The notes under the pieces were generated by a model, which saw only the letters and a list, made by a program, of their open reading frames with translations, did not search any database and had not been told where the DNA came from. A DNA stretch of 34,032 bases from Pseudomonadales bacterium (GTDB lineage Bacteria; Pseudomonadota; Gammaproteobacteria; Pseudomonadales; Azotimanducaceae), in assembly GCA_029249645.1 (NCBI GenBank), contig JAQWWC010000095.1, positions 1-34,032 of the forward strand. Reading direction: 5' to 3'. The position numbers and the translations under genes were made by a program. Of this stretch, positions 16,095-25,032 are shown one piece after another (position 1 is the stretch's first letter; every line of letters begins with the position of its first letter).

Positions 16095-19000
16095 TTAGGA
16101 CAGCAGCGCGGCTTGGGGGATCAACACCTTGAGTTGAACAATCGCGCTCGAACGACTAATCAACCGATCGCTTATAGGGCGTGGGAGGGTCTGCCCGGGT
16201 ACGGTTATGACACCGCCATCGGCTTCCATGACATCGATGCTGAAATCGTGGTTAGTCAGTTGATAAACGATTGGGACTTGGCACCAAGTGAAGCCCAGGG
16301 CATTTTTACTAAGGGGCAGCGTGTGCCATTGATCGCTTGCGTCTAAGAATTCAAAGGTCGTTGCCTTTTCGCTGAAGGCTGTTTTTGTAAGAAGCCGTGG
16401 ATCAAACGTAACTTGCCCGCTCTTGATCCGAAGGCCCAGCTCCCCAAACCGGGTTAGGACTTCTTCTTTAACCTGACCTGTCATGCCTGGCTGTTGGGCG
16501 CCCGCATGTTTTGGCGTGTGCGAATAGGGATCGGTTGGAAAGGCACCAAAATCTTGGGGGCTCTTGTTGAATCCGAATCCGGCTCGAATGCGGTAGTAAT
16601 GGTTGGCCAGCTGGCTCAGTAGGTCCGTATCAGCACCTTCATCAACCGCCGAAAAGTAGGTTTCTTGAACGGCAAGCAGTAATTTTGCAACCATATGCCA
16701 ATAGATACAGCCCAAGCCTTCAAAGCCAAACATGCCACCGGAGCGCCCGGTGAAGGCATGGTGATTGAAGACGTTTTCAAAGCAGGCGTGCACTGCGTCG
16801 CGCGCGCTTTGCGGCTGATCTAGCGGGTAGTCCTTCATGACGCTGTTGAGTCGCTCGTTCAAGGCATCGATGTTGGTGCAGTCTGGATGAAATCTTAAAT
16901 CGCCATTTGGGTCTTTGATCAGCAGTCGTTGATCCTCTGCTGCAAGCATTTTTTGGATGAGGTCATTGCCCTGAACAGACGCTACCGAGAAACGGTTTTT
17001 ATCGAGGAAGTCAGTCAGCGATCGATCCGGATACAACATAAAGGTCTCTTGATCCGCTCGGTAGATGTCACTCGAAAACAACGCATCCAGGACTTTGACA
17101 GCTTCTGAGGGTGGCAGTGTTTTGGCACTTAAAATTGCGACTTGCCCTTCAAGCATCGGGTGCAAATGGGAAATAGTAGTCTGCTCGTTTTCGGTCTTCA
17201 GTAAGTTATAGGTTTGAAATAGTCCATCTTTGCGTTGGTTTTCGGCGATGGTGCGCTCAAAAATCGGTAGCGCAGAATCGATGAGTGCGTCGATAGAGGA
17301 TCTTTCAAAAACACCCTTCTCGAGCACTTCAGCTTGATAGACCTCCGCTCTGTATGCGCTTGCAGCCTGGCCAAGCGCTTTGAGGCTCTTGAACCGCTGC
17401 TCTGGATTAAGTGGCTTATCTTGAAGCTGGGTTAAAATATTGGTTAGCACCTCATTGGTGCGTGTGAGCCAGTCACCAACCGCTTGGGTAAGGTTGATCT
17501 GTTGAGGGCAGCTCGCCAGAATCGTTTTTAAAAATTGCGCATAGCGCTGCAGATAGCACAAAGTGACGAAGGACACGCCGGAGCCGACCAGCGCATTATT
17601 GCCATCATTCCATTCTGGCCGTTGGGTATTGAGCCAGATCCCGCCGCCGACAACCAAGTTCGACAGTTTACTGAGCATCGGTACAAGCAGCTTTTCGAGT
17701 AACGTGACCTGGTACACCTCATGGTCTTGGGTCAAGATCAGCTTACCATCTGCGCCCAATGCCGAGACTCTGCGTTCAATCTGTTCGGCGAGCGCCTCAT
17801 CATATAAGACCGTGTTCTTGGAATCTTTTACGATCTCATCAAAGGGCTTGAGCCGGTACGGGACATTGGCGTAACTGAATAATGGCTGGATCATTAGCTC
17901 GGTTAAAAGACCCGGATAGAAGGCCTCGGAGAGCTCAAGGAACTTCAACAGGTAGATAATTTGGTGATCGCCCCAGTAGCCAATATAGCTCCAAGGGTCT
18001 TCCAAGTCTTCGACTTCCCAATCGATCCCATCTTGGCTTACGCGGTAAGGATTGTAGCCATCGATGGTGGAGGCGTTCACAAATTTTGCAATCATGCTTG
18101 GGATAAAGTCCGGATAACTGAGGCTTAACGCTTCCCAGTTTTGAAAAATATCGCGCCAATTGCCCTCATAAGCGAGCAATCGCTGCCCGTCATTGTCTTT
18201 GAGCTTGATTTCGAAATGATTCCAAGGCCGGGACGGATCGCCATGCCGTCGCCCGAAGCTAATGGGTAAATATTCTAGCGCTAAGCGGTGGAGTTGCGGT
18301 GAACGAGCGTCTTTGATGTTATCCATCAAAGCACCGTGAGAAAATTGAGCAGGCCGGTCTTGTAGCGCCTTCTCCGCCTCGCCGTGTAAGGCTCGGTTGA
18401 AGGTTTGCACGGACTTCAGGAAATCGGTTTTGGTAATCAACCCACGGTCGATAAAGGTCCCGCCCCGCATAATATTGAATAATACGTTTGCGTAATGGTG
18501 CACGGTCACAGCTTCTTCGCCTGAGGCCTGCAGGCCATCGCTGCCCGCGACCAGACGGGCCAATTCTCGGCTGCCCAGTTCGACATCCTGATGGATCATA
18601 CGTCGCAAGGCTGCGGGGTCCTGCAAATAGGCTTTCAGGGCAACGATTTGGCTTTGTGAGTTTTGGGTGTCGGCCACTAGGTCCCAGGACTGATTCTGAT
18701 TCGTTGCCAGGATAAATCGAGCGTGTGTTAAGTGCAGGCCTCGTACGCCTTTTGTTTCGGAAGTGGCGTTCAGTCCCTCATTCATCAAAAACTGTTGAAG
18801 TTGGTCGTTTGAAATCAGTGTTTGCGCGTGATCGAGGCCTAAACAAAAAGCAGTATTGGCTCTGAGGGACTCGTTAGCCTGAGCCCGGTCGGAGATCGCG
18901 GAGTATAAGGTATAAAGTCCAAGGCCTGTTTCAGAATCGAGTTCGCTGCGTTTGTAAGCGTCAACGAGATTGCTTGACGATTCTTGAATCGCTCGGGGAG

Positions 19001-19547
19001 TGTTGGCCGGCAAAATATTCTGCAACCCGGTGAGGAGCGACAACTCGACCGAGTTCTGGCCGTGATTCAGGATTTCGCCGCTTGCAACAAACCCAAATCG
19101 CTCGCTTGTAGACCAAGTCAATCGGAAGGTCAGTTGATACTCATGGTGAATTTCTTCGAAGCAAATTTTGGTACCGAGCGTGTTTTTATACAGATTGCGG
19201 GTGCAACCGCCTTTCCAAGGCTTTTGGTGAAAGAAGGGGGACCAAAATCGGGTTTGACCGCCGCTGTGTACTTTGATGTGGGTAACGGAGCCGGTGTGTT
19301 GATGGCTTTCATGGATTCGGTCTACCGGAACATATGGAAATAGCGCATATTCTGGCGCACTGCGTCCGGCGGTCAGTCCCGATGAGGATGAGATAAACAG
19401 CCAATGATCGCCTCTCGCGGCGAGGCTGATGAAAAACGGGGGTAGGTCATCCACATCACAGATCTGGTAGTAGCGTTCGCCCGCAAAGGTGACGAAACCG
19501 CCGAAATCGGGCTGAGTGTTTGGGGTTGTCAGTTTTAAATATCGCAT
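16095..19547 (-). CDS. Large GH94-related glycoside phosphorylase (GH149/GH161-like size class)
   Basis: A 1150-residue cytoplasmic protein, no signal peptide. It has an N-terminal beta-sandwich (MRYLKLTTPN through about residue 330), a linker, and an alpha-barrel domain. RPEWNDGNN places an aspartate (about D648) where GH94-type inverting phosphorylases have the catalytic acid in WNDG; other conserved blocks are YEGNWRDIFQNWEAL, DPWSYIGYWGDHQ and FGFEGLGCIYWHMVAKLL. Such enzymes cleave beta-glucosidic bonds with phosphate to release glucose-1-phosphate. Cellobiose phosphorylases are about 800 residues, while beta-1,3-glucan phosphorylases of GH149 and GH161 are about 1100, hence that guess. 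The open frame begins at TTG 19619; I chose ATG 19547, preceded by an AGG-containing stretch and by the start of the conserved fold. The divergent LacI and hydrolase genes support glucan use. Confidence 0.78.
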   Translation of the reverse strand: MRYLKLTTPNTQPDFGGFVTFAGERYYQICDVDDLPPFFISLAARGDHWLFISSSSGLTAGRSAPEYALFPYVPVDRIHESHQHTGSVTHIKVHSGGQTRFWSPFFHQKPWKGGCTRNLYKNTLGTKICFEEIHHEYQLTFRLTWSTSERFGFVASGEILNHGQNSVELSLLTGLQNILPANTPRAIQESSSNLVDAYKRSELDSETGLGLYTLYSAISDRAQANESLRANTAFCLGLDHAQTLISNDQLQQFLMNEGLNATSETKGVRGLHLTHARFILATNQNQSWDLVADTQNSQSQIVALKAYLQDPAALRRMIHQDVELGSRELARLVAGSDGLQASGEEAVTVHHYANVLFNIMRGGTFIDRGLITKTDFLKSVQTFNRALHGEAEKALQDRPAQFSHGALMDNIKDARSPQLHRLALEYLPISFGRRHGDPSRPWNHFEIKLKDNDGQRLLAYEGNWRDIFQNWEALSLSYPDFIPSMIAKFVNASTIDGYNPYRVSQDGIDWEVEDLEDPWSYIGYWGDHQIIYLLKFLELSEAFYPGLLTELMIQPLFSYANVPYRLKPFDEIVKDSKNTVLYDEALAEQIERRVSALGADGKLILTQDHEVYQVTLLEKLLVPMLSKLSNLVVGGGIWLNTQRPEWNDGNNALVGSGVSFVTLCYLQRYAQFLKTILASCPQQINLTQAVGDWLTRTNEVLTNILTQLQDKPLNPEQRFKSLKALGQAASAYRAEVYQAEVLEKGVFERSSIDALIDSALPIFERTIAENQRKDGLFQTYNLLKTENEQTTISHLHPMLEGQVAILSAKTLPPSEAVKVLDALFSSDIYRADQETFMLYPDRSLTDFLDKNRFSVASVQGNDLIQKMLAAEDQRLLIKDPNGDLRFHPDCTNIDALNERLNSVMKDYPLDQPQSARDAVHACFENVFNHHAFTGRSGGMFGFEGLGCIYWHMVAKLLLAVQETYFSAVDEGADTDLLSQLANHYYRIRAGFGFNKSPQDFGAFPTDPYSHTPKHAGAQQPGMTGQVKEEVLTRFGELGLRIKSGQVTFDPRLLTKTAFSEKATTFEFLDASDQWHTLPLSKNALGFTWCQVPIVYQLTNHDFSIDVMEADGGVITVPGQTLPRPISDRLISRSSAIVQLKVLIPQAALLS

Positions 19548-19670
19548 CGCCCTGTCGCCTGGCTTGTACCAACGTTGTCTATAAATCTTTCGATCGAGTG
19601 CCTTTGGGGGTGATGCCAATCTGATCTGTCAGATGGACTACGCTCCCTAAGGTTCCGGTCGCATCGAGTG

Positions 19671-19691
19671 CACGAACAGCGTGTGTTCGTG
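19671..19691. promoter_or_regulatory. Perfect 8-bp palindrome downstream of the phosphorylase promoter
   Basis: CACGAACA and TGTTCGTG flank 5 bases. Relative to the predicted start (near 19705) it covers about +14 to +34 of the phosphorylase transcript, a repressor-operator position; as RNA it is a stem-loop. A further half-site (GGTTCGTG, 19718-19725) lies inside the promoter spacer. Confidence 0.5.
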
Positions 19692-19711
19692 TGCTCGCTG
19701 TATTCAGACGC

Positions 19712-19741
19712 ACTATCGGTTCGTGCCCCACAGAGTGTCAA
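19712..19741 (-). promoter_or_regulatory. Sigma70-like promoter for the phosphorylase gene
   Basis: On the minus strand an exact TTGACA (19741-19736), an 18-base spacer and GATAGT (19717-19712, 4 of 6 to consensus). The leader to the ATG at 19547 would be about 158 bases. Confidence 0.55.
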
Positions 19742-20039
19742 TCCAAAATGCGCTGAAACGGCTATCCTATAAGAGCAATTGGGCATTTCCGGAAAAGCAG
19801 GTGTTCAAAACGGCGGTTCATCCTGGATTCTGATGCACTGAGTATCTGGCCCGCACGCGCTTCAGTACCCTGTAGCGGGGCGGCTGGAAGCTCATTTCTA
19901 GGAGCGAGTGCGACGCGGCGCTGCCAATATGGCGTCCACCGTCCAGGGTGGGCGTCATCGATTAAGGGACAGGCAGGGCGCTTGAGATCTCGTTGGCCCG
20001 TAGTGCTGAATTGACCCAAAGCGATTAATGATGAAATAA

Positions 20040-20053
20040 TGACAGCGTTGTCA
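20040..20053. promoter_or_regulatory. LacI-family operator candidate
   Basis: TGACAGCGTTGTCA is a 14-bp palindrome with one mismatched pair and a central CG, the shape of LacI/GalR-family operators. It is 296 bases upstream of the lacI-type gene in the same intergenic region, and on the minus strand overlaps a TTGACA hexamer (20054-20049). Binding by the neighbouring regulator is inferred from position and motif type. Confidence 0.55.
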
Positions 20054-20348
20054 ATTTTGGAAAAAATGTGCCCAGCATAATAAGGTTAGCGCCATCTGAC
20101 GTCCTGCTGGCGGTTTTACCGTCGCCTTAGGGCGCGGAGATAGGCCGAGGCCAACGGGCGGTTAGTCCGTGGTCTTAGACCTGATTGCGCTTTAGCGTTT
20201 AGGCGATGCGGGTTTGGAGCGGTCTGACGCAGAGCGCCTTCGCTTGGGCTTAGAAACGTGCTTGAATGCGGTTAGGCTCGAGCAGTGGCCAAATTTGGCG
20301 GTCCGGGTAACAGGGCCATCACAACTCATCAACCGAATGAAGTAACCC

Positions 20349-21407
20349 ATGACCGATCAGGATCAAGCACCAAGACGCCGAACCGCAAAAGCACCCACCA
20401 TTTTCGATGTCGCGAAGCGAGCCGGGGTTTCGATTAAAACGGTCTCTCGGGTCGTGAACGCCGAAATCAATGTCCGCGAGAGTACGCGCGAAAAAGTTCT
20501 CGCCGCCATCAATGACCTTCATTACAGACCGAATACTGCCGCTCGCGTGCTGTCGGGCAAACGCTTTTATGTGATTGGTTTAATTTACGAAAATCCGAAC
20601 GAATTTAGCTATGTGCAAAAGGTTTTAAATGGTGCCTTAAAAGCCTGTGAAGCTGGGGGCTATACGTTATTGCTATTGCCTCTGACGCTACCCAATCCGG
20701 ATCTGATCCAAGATGTTCGCCGGTTTGTATCACAATCTCGGCTAGACGGCGTGGTGCTACCGGCACCGATTGGCGACTTCACCTCGATTCAACGGTTATT
20801 AACGGATCTGGAAATTCCGTTCGCCCGAATAGCCCCGCGAATGTCACTCACTGATGAGCTCAGTATTGACTGTAACGATGAACAGGCCAGTTTTGATGTA
20901 ACACAGTTTTTGATAGATCAAGGGCACCAGCGGCTTGGTTTTATCAAGGGAGACCCGATTCATGCAGCGACAGCGCATCGATTTGAAGGCTATTTGCGCG
21001 CGTTGAAGGCCAATGCAATCGAATACCATCGTGAGTACGTTCAAGACGGGCAGTTTAGTTTTGAATCAGGAAGATCTGCCACCCGGGCGTTGCTTGATCT
21101 CAGGTCTCCGCCTTCCGCCATTATTGCGAGCAATGACGACATGGCGGCGGGCACAATTTTTGAAGCCCGAGAGCGGGGTTTGCGAATTCCTGAGGATCTC
21201 TCGGTGGTCGGCTTTGACGATACGCCGATTGCTTCCAGAATCTGGCCACCTTTGACGACGGTTCGTCAGCCCATTGTCGAGATGGCTGAAGCGCTAACGG
21301 GATTGCTGATTCAGAAACTCAGGGGTGAGCCCGTTGATTCGTCCGAACGCTTGTTCGAGTGCCATGTTGTGACGCGCGCTTCAACCGGTCCGAGATTGGC
21401 AAATTGA
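20349..21407 (+). CDS. LacI family transcriptional regulator
   Basis: A 352-residue repressor-type regulator. The N-terminal helix-turn-helix TIFDVAKRAGVSIKTVSRVVN (residues about 17-37) is followed by the hinge helix PNTAARVLSGKR (61-72) and a sugar-binding periplasmic-protein-like domain with the expected segments VIGLIYEN, RLDGVVLPAP, GHQRLGFIKGD, AIIASNDDMAAG and VVGFDDTPIAS. Length is usual. The ribosome binding site is weak (GAAG). It is divergent from the phosphorylase, and the glycosidase starts 92 bases after its stop, so it most likely controls both by sensing a sugar or sugar phosphate; the effector is unknown. Confidence 0.93.
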   Translation: MTDQDQAPRRRTAKAPTIFDVAKRAGVSIKTVSRVVNAEINVRESTREKVLAAINDLHYRPNTAARVLSGKRFYVIGLIYENPNEFSYVQKVLNGALKACEAGGYTLLLLPLTLPNPDLIQDVRRFVSQSRLDGVVLPAPIGDFTSIQRLLTDLEIPFARIAPRMSLTDELSIDCNDEQASFDVTQFLIDQGHQRLGFIKGDPIHAATAHRFEGYLRALKANAIEYHREYVQDGQFSFESGRSATRALLDLRSPPSAIIASNDDMAAGTIFEARERGLRIPEDLSVVGFDDTPIASRIWPPLTTVRQPIVEMAEALTGLLIQKLRGEPVDSSERLFECHVVTRASTGPRLAN

Positions 21408-21499
21408 TCGGCCTGCGCTATCTGATCACTAAACGGTTGGGGCATCGACACACTGCGAGCGATCAGAACCCGAGCTTTAATCGGCATCAGGGTCAGGTT

Positions 21500-22771
21500 A
21501 TGAGTTTTTTGATGTTGCTTTGGCTGAGCCTTTTGGGCTGTGCGGCGTCAGACGGGCCGATTAAGGTGGAAGTGGTGGGAACGCCTGGGGCTTATCAATT
21601 GCACCGAGGCGGCCAGCCCTATCGCCCAAATGGTGCCGGCGCCGTCTCGGGCTCCTTAACCAGTTTGAAGGCGCATGGGGCAAACTCGATTCGAACTTGG
21701 CATGTGGGTGACGGTCAGATTTTAGACGATGCACATGCTCTGGCGTTGACCGTTTCGCTGTGTCTGGATGTGGGTCGTGAGCGACTTGGCTTTGATTATA
21801 ACGATCAGGCGGCGGTTGCTGCACAGCTACAACGCTTTCGGCAGCAGGTTGAGCGATTTAAAAACCATCCAGCTTTACTGACTTGGATTATTGGGAATGA
21901 GCTGAATTTAGAAGCAATTAATCCAAAAGTTTGGGATGCGGTGAATGAAATTGCGGAGATGATCCATGAGGTCGACCCCAATCATCCCGTGACCACTGCT
22001 CTGGCAGGGTTAGGGGCCCAGGATGTTGCGTTGTTACGCACACGGGCGCCGGCACTAGATTTCTACAGTACGCAAGTCTACGGCGGCATCATGGGCCTAG
22101 AGCGAGCTATGGATGATTTAGGACTAACCGAGCCGCTCATGGTGACTGAGTGGGGAACCATTGGTCACTGGGAGGTGCCGAGCACGGCGTGGCAAGCGCC
22201 GATCGAGTTAACGAGCGCGGCAAAAGCGGCTCATTATGTCGCGGGCTATGAGCAAGTGATTAAGGTCAATCCGGGGCGCATCATTGGAGCCTACGCCTTT
22301 CTTTGGGGACAAAAGCAAGAACGGACGCCAACGTGGTATGGCACGCTCATGGAAACGGGTGATCGAACCGAAGCGGCTGATGCCTTGCAGTATATTTGGC
22401 GCGGTGACTGGCCAAGCGATCGAGCGCCAAACGTTGGTTTAATTCGGCTAGCAGGCCAAACAGCGAATAAAAGCGTTGTAGGCTTGGCCGGGACGCGACT
22501 ACAAGCTGATGTTGTGGCGTTGGATCCGGAAAACGTGGCGTTAACCTATCGTTGGACCGTCCGTCCGGAGAGTAAAGCCAAGGAGGTCGGTGGTGATCCG
22601 GAGGTGGTGCCGGCGCCTGTGCCTAATTTAATCAGTCTGCCGAGCGGCGCAAAAGTAGAGGTCTTGATGCCTTCTCAACCCGGCGCGTATCGGTTGTTTG
22701 TTGAGGTGTTGGATGATGCGGGTGGCGTGGGTCATGCCAATTTGCCGTTTTATGTCCGCGAGAAGGATTAA
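21500..22771 (+). CDS. Lipoprotein glycoside hydrolase, clan GH-A TIM barrel (GH2/GH5-like) with PKD-like tail
   Basis: A 423-residue predicted lipoprotein. A short hydrophobic leader ends in LLGC (C14), a lipobox, but it lacks the usual positive charge, so a start slightly upstream (TTG 21437) is possible. The TIM-barrel part reads NGANSIRTW, FKNHPALLTWIIGNELNLE with the acid/base glutamate E134 in GNEL, and LMVTEWG with the nucleophile E217, the clan GH-A pair; GAYAFLWGQKQERTPTWYG is another conserved block. The C-terminal about 100 residues (VVALDPENVALTYRWTV onward) look like a PKD/Ig-like fold. The open frame continues upstream into the LacI gene, but ATG 21500 has CAGGG 7 bases before it. 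Context suggests an endo- or exo-beta-glucanase feeding the phosphorylase. Confidence 0.8.
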   Translation: MSFLMLLWLSLLGCAASDGPIKVEVVGTPGAYQLHRGGQPYRPNGAGAVSGSLTSLKAHGANSIRTWHVGDGQILDDAHALALTVSLCLDVGRERLGFDYNDQAAVAAQLQRFRQQVERFKNHPALLTWIIGNELNLEAINPKVWDAVNEIAEMIHEVDPNHPVTTALAGLGAQDVALLRTRAPALDFYSTQVYGGIMGLERAMDDLGLTEPLMVTEWGTIGHWEVPSTAWQAPIELTSAAKAAHYVAGYEQVIKVNPGRIIGAYAFLWGQKQERTPTWYGTLMETGDRTEAADALQYIWRGDWPSDRAPNVGLIRLAGQTANKSVVGLAGTRLQADVVALDPENVALTYRWTVRPESKAKEVGGDPEVVPAPVPNLISLPSGAKVEVLMPSQPGAYRLFVEVLDDAGGVGHANLPFYVREKD

Positions 22772-22918
22772 CGAGTAGCACACTGGGTCGCACGGGGTAA
22801 TGGGCTTTGAGCGGCCCCGCGATCTCGCGAGAGAGTCAATGCCAGCGCATTGATTGCAGGATATGATGGTTTTGAGGTGAGTTTGAGGGACAACAGCGGT
22901 GAGATTGGGGAGACGCGG

Positions 22919-23854
22919 GTGAATAAATTAGATCAACTGAAAACGATGACCGATGTTGTGGCGGACACCGGCGATATTGAAGCGATCCAGCGGTATCAAC
23001 CGCTGGATGCGACCACCAATCCGTCGTTGCTGCTAAAAGCTGCGAGCTTGCCCGCCTACGAGGCAACGCTTGGTGCGGCGAAGTCAACCGCTAGACAGGT
23101 TGGAGGTGCGCCGGGCGTGCAAGCGGCTTGCCTGCAGTTTGCGGTTGATATCGGATGCGAGATTTTGAATATCATCCCCGGCCGTGTGTCTTCCGAGGTA
23201 GATGCGAGGTTGTCGTTTCAAACCGAGGCAACCATTGCTCAGGCGAAAACAATGATCGAACGCTACGATCGAATGGGTATTTCGTCGGATCGAATTTTGG
23301 TAAAAATCGCGAGTACGTGGGAGGGAATCAAAGCCGCTCAAGCCCTTGAACGCGACGGTATTCAGTGCAATTTAACGCTGCTCTTTGGTTTCGCTCAGGC
23401 GGCCGCTTGCGCCGATGCGGGTGTATATCTCATCTCGCCCTTTGTTGGCCGGATCCTTGATTGGCACAAGGCTAAGACCGGGATTGACTATAACGCCAAC
23501 AATGACCCCGGTGTCCTCTCTGTGCAAGAAATTTATAAGTACTATAAAGCGAACCATTACCCAACCGTGGTCATGGGGGCAAGTTTCAGGAATCTAGGCG
23601 AGATTGAGGCCCTAGCAGGTTGTGACCGACTGACGATTAGTCCGGATCTTTTGAGCGCACTAGCCGCTGATTCGGGTCCGTTGCCGCGGCAACTCACGCC
23701 TTCGATGGATTCTGGACGCCCTCAGTTAGAAATGAATGAGTCTAGTTTTCGGTGGTCGATGAACGAGGACCCCATGGCAACCGAAAAGCTTGCAGAAGGC
23801 ATTCGAAATTTCGCAGCGGATCAAATCAAGTTAGAACAATTAATCCAGTCATAG
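22919..23854 (+). CDS. tal: Transaldolase (TalB type, GTG start)
   Basis: A 311-residue transaldolase of the pentose phosphate pathway, moving a dihydroxyacetone unit between sedoheptulose-7-phosphate and glyceraldehyde-3-phosphate. It aligns with E. coli TalB throughout: VVADTGD (D16), [23 protein letters not shown], the Schiff-base lysine in [12 protein letters not shown] (about K129; K132 in TalB), [19 protein letters not shown] and [13 protein letters not shown]. An upstream ATG at 22850 is in frame, but GGGGAG at 22907-22912 sits 6 bases before GTG 22919 and the family N-terminus begins there. It follows the glycosidase by 147 bases in the same direction and probably belongs to the same transcription unit. 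Confidence 0.94.
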   Translation: MNKLDQLKTMTDVVADTGDIEAIQRYQPLDATTNPSLLLKAASLPAYEATLGAAKSTARQVGGAPGVQAACLQFAVDIGCEILNIIPGRVSSEVDARLSFQTEATIAQAKTMIERYDRMGISSDRILVKIASTWEGIKAAQALERDGIQCNLTLLFGFAQAAACADAGVYLISPFVGRILDWHKAKTGIDYNANNDPGVLSVQEIYKYYKANHYPTVVMGASFRNLGEIEALAGCDRLTISPDLLSALAADSGPLPRQLTPSMDSGRPQLEMNESSFRWSMNEDPMATEKLAEGIRNFAADQIKLEQLIQS

Positions 23855-24010
23855 AGACTAACCCGCTGGTGTTTTTGAAGCGTCAGGCGCTGTTAGCCTA
23901 AAGCTGCATCTTGTTGAAATAGTATTCTTTCGATGACGAGGTCGTTGGCGAATTGTTGATTCTTCGCAGGGTGCAAGTTCCCATTAGCGCATCGCGCCGA
24001 TTGCGTGTTT

Positions 24011-24955
24011 TTAGCCCTTGTTGACGAGTGCCGCCGCAAGCGCTTTTGCTGAGACAAAGGCCGATTCCGCCCCTCGAGTTCCGCCCCAATCGCCACAGGC
24101 GCCGAGTTGAAGCGTAGGGTGCAGCCAATGGGTGTGGGCGGCCGGCTCGATGACCTTTGCCGATCGCCAACGGTGAAGTTTTGCACTGTCAAGTTTCCCG
24201 TTTAGGAGGCCCTCGGTCGCGCGCCGCAACGTTTGCTCAACTCCTGCCAGCTCTGAATCTATCTGCTCGCTCGCCCACTGGTCTTGGGCATGGACCACAA
24301 GCGTACTGGGGTGGCGGCGGCTTGGACGACGTCCAGACAGTATCATCTCGGCAACCACCGCATCTTGGCAGACCGCACGATCCCAGCTGGGATTCAAAGT
24401 CGTTTGGCATAATAAGGTAAACCCGGGTTGGTAGCGCGCGGACAGATCAAAGTTGAAGCGAGTAAAAAGGGCCTGCGTCTGCGCCAGCGGCGTACTGGAC
24501 AGGACCCAGTCAAAAGGGCCATGAGCGCGCTCGGCGCTGGCAAGGTACCACTGGCCGGGCTCGCCATAAATCGATTGGATCTCACTTTGTGTTTCGACGG
24601 CATGCCCAGCAAAGAGGGTTTTGAGCCACTGGTTCATGGTTGGTTGGCCAATATAATGCGGCTCGAACCAGGTGCGTTTATAAGACTTTTTGTTAAGGCC
24701 GAGTGTTGTCATCTTTGGATGCCACTCGGTGAGGGTTTGATCCGTTAGGAATGGCTGCAAAAATTGCTTAAATCCGCTGTCTCGAGCAATAAAGCATGGT
24801 GCGCCGTGATCCCAACTTGCATCGGTCCCTTGACGTGTGGCCATTCGTCCACCAATCCCCCTTGATTTTTCAAAGATGGTTAAAGTGCCCAATGTGCTCA
24901 GGCTTTGACAAAGGGTTGCGCTGGACAGACCGGCGCCGATAATCGCGATGTTCAT
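24011..24955 (-). CDS. Renalase-like NAD(P)/FAD-dependent oxidoreductase
   Basis: A 314-residue flavoprotein of the bacterial renalase type. The N-terminal FAD motif IAIIGAGLSSATL is followed by FEKSRGIGGRMATRQ and WDHGAPCF, where the family has FEKSRGxGGRxxTRR and DHGAQYF; the end carries LGACGDWGG, the second FAD-contact motif. Bacterial renalases oxidise the off-pathway isomers of NAD(P)H; whether this protein does so cannot be told. The ribosome binding site is poor, so translation may be weak. It lies downstream of the permease on the same strand with 77 bases between. Confidence 0.83.
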   Translation of the reverse strand: MNIAIIGAGLSSATLCQSLSTLGTLTIFEKSRGIGGRMATRQGTDASWDHGAPCFIARDSGFKQFLQPFLTDQTLTEWHPKMTTLGLNKKSYKRTWFEPHYIGQPTMNQWLKTLFAGHAVETQSEIQSIYGEPGQWYLASAERAHGPFDWVLSSTPLAQTQALFTRFNFDLSARYQPGFTLLCQTTLNPSWDRAVCQDAVVAEMILSGRRPSRRHPSTLVVHAQDQWASEQIDSELAGVEQTLRRATEGLLNGKLDSAKLHRWRSAKVIEPAAHTHWLHPTLQLGACGDWGGTRGAESAFVSAKALAAALVNKG

Positions 24956-25005
24956 AGTGGTGCCGTGATAATGTCGTGGGTTGGCTGGGGAAGGTTACGA
25001 TGTTG

Positions 25006-25025
25006 TGATCAATTGAGTTTGATCA
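25006..25025. repeat. Inverted repeat between permease and renalase-like genes
   Basis: TGATCAA and TTGATCA flank a 6-base loop just beyond the permease stop codon. There is no T-run on the minus strand, so it is not a classical terminator. Confidence 0.3.
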
Positions 25026-25032
25026 GTCTGAT

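Larger units (their letters stand above)
19548..20348. other. 801-bp divergent control region of the glucan locus
   Basis: Lies between the phosphorylase (minus) and the LacI gene (plus). From left to right it holds a palindrome at 19671-19691, a promoter for the phosphorylase at 19712-19741, a run of about 300 bases in which I recognise nothing, a LacI-type operator candidate at 20040-20053, and a CATAAT -10-like hexamer at 20076-20081 toward lacI. The minus-strand frame at 19762-20019 has no family match or start signal. A small RNA cannot be excluded. Confidence 0.5.

Noticed and set aside
16095-19619. Phosphorylase starting at TTG 19619
   Set aside because: The extra 24 residues are basic and unlike the fold; ATG 19547 begins at the conserved N-terminal strand.
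19762-20019. 85-codon minus-strand frame inside the glucan control region
   Set aside because: Basic, low-information sequence without start signal; more likely non-coding.
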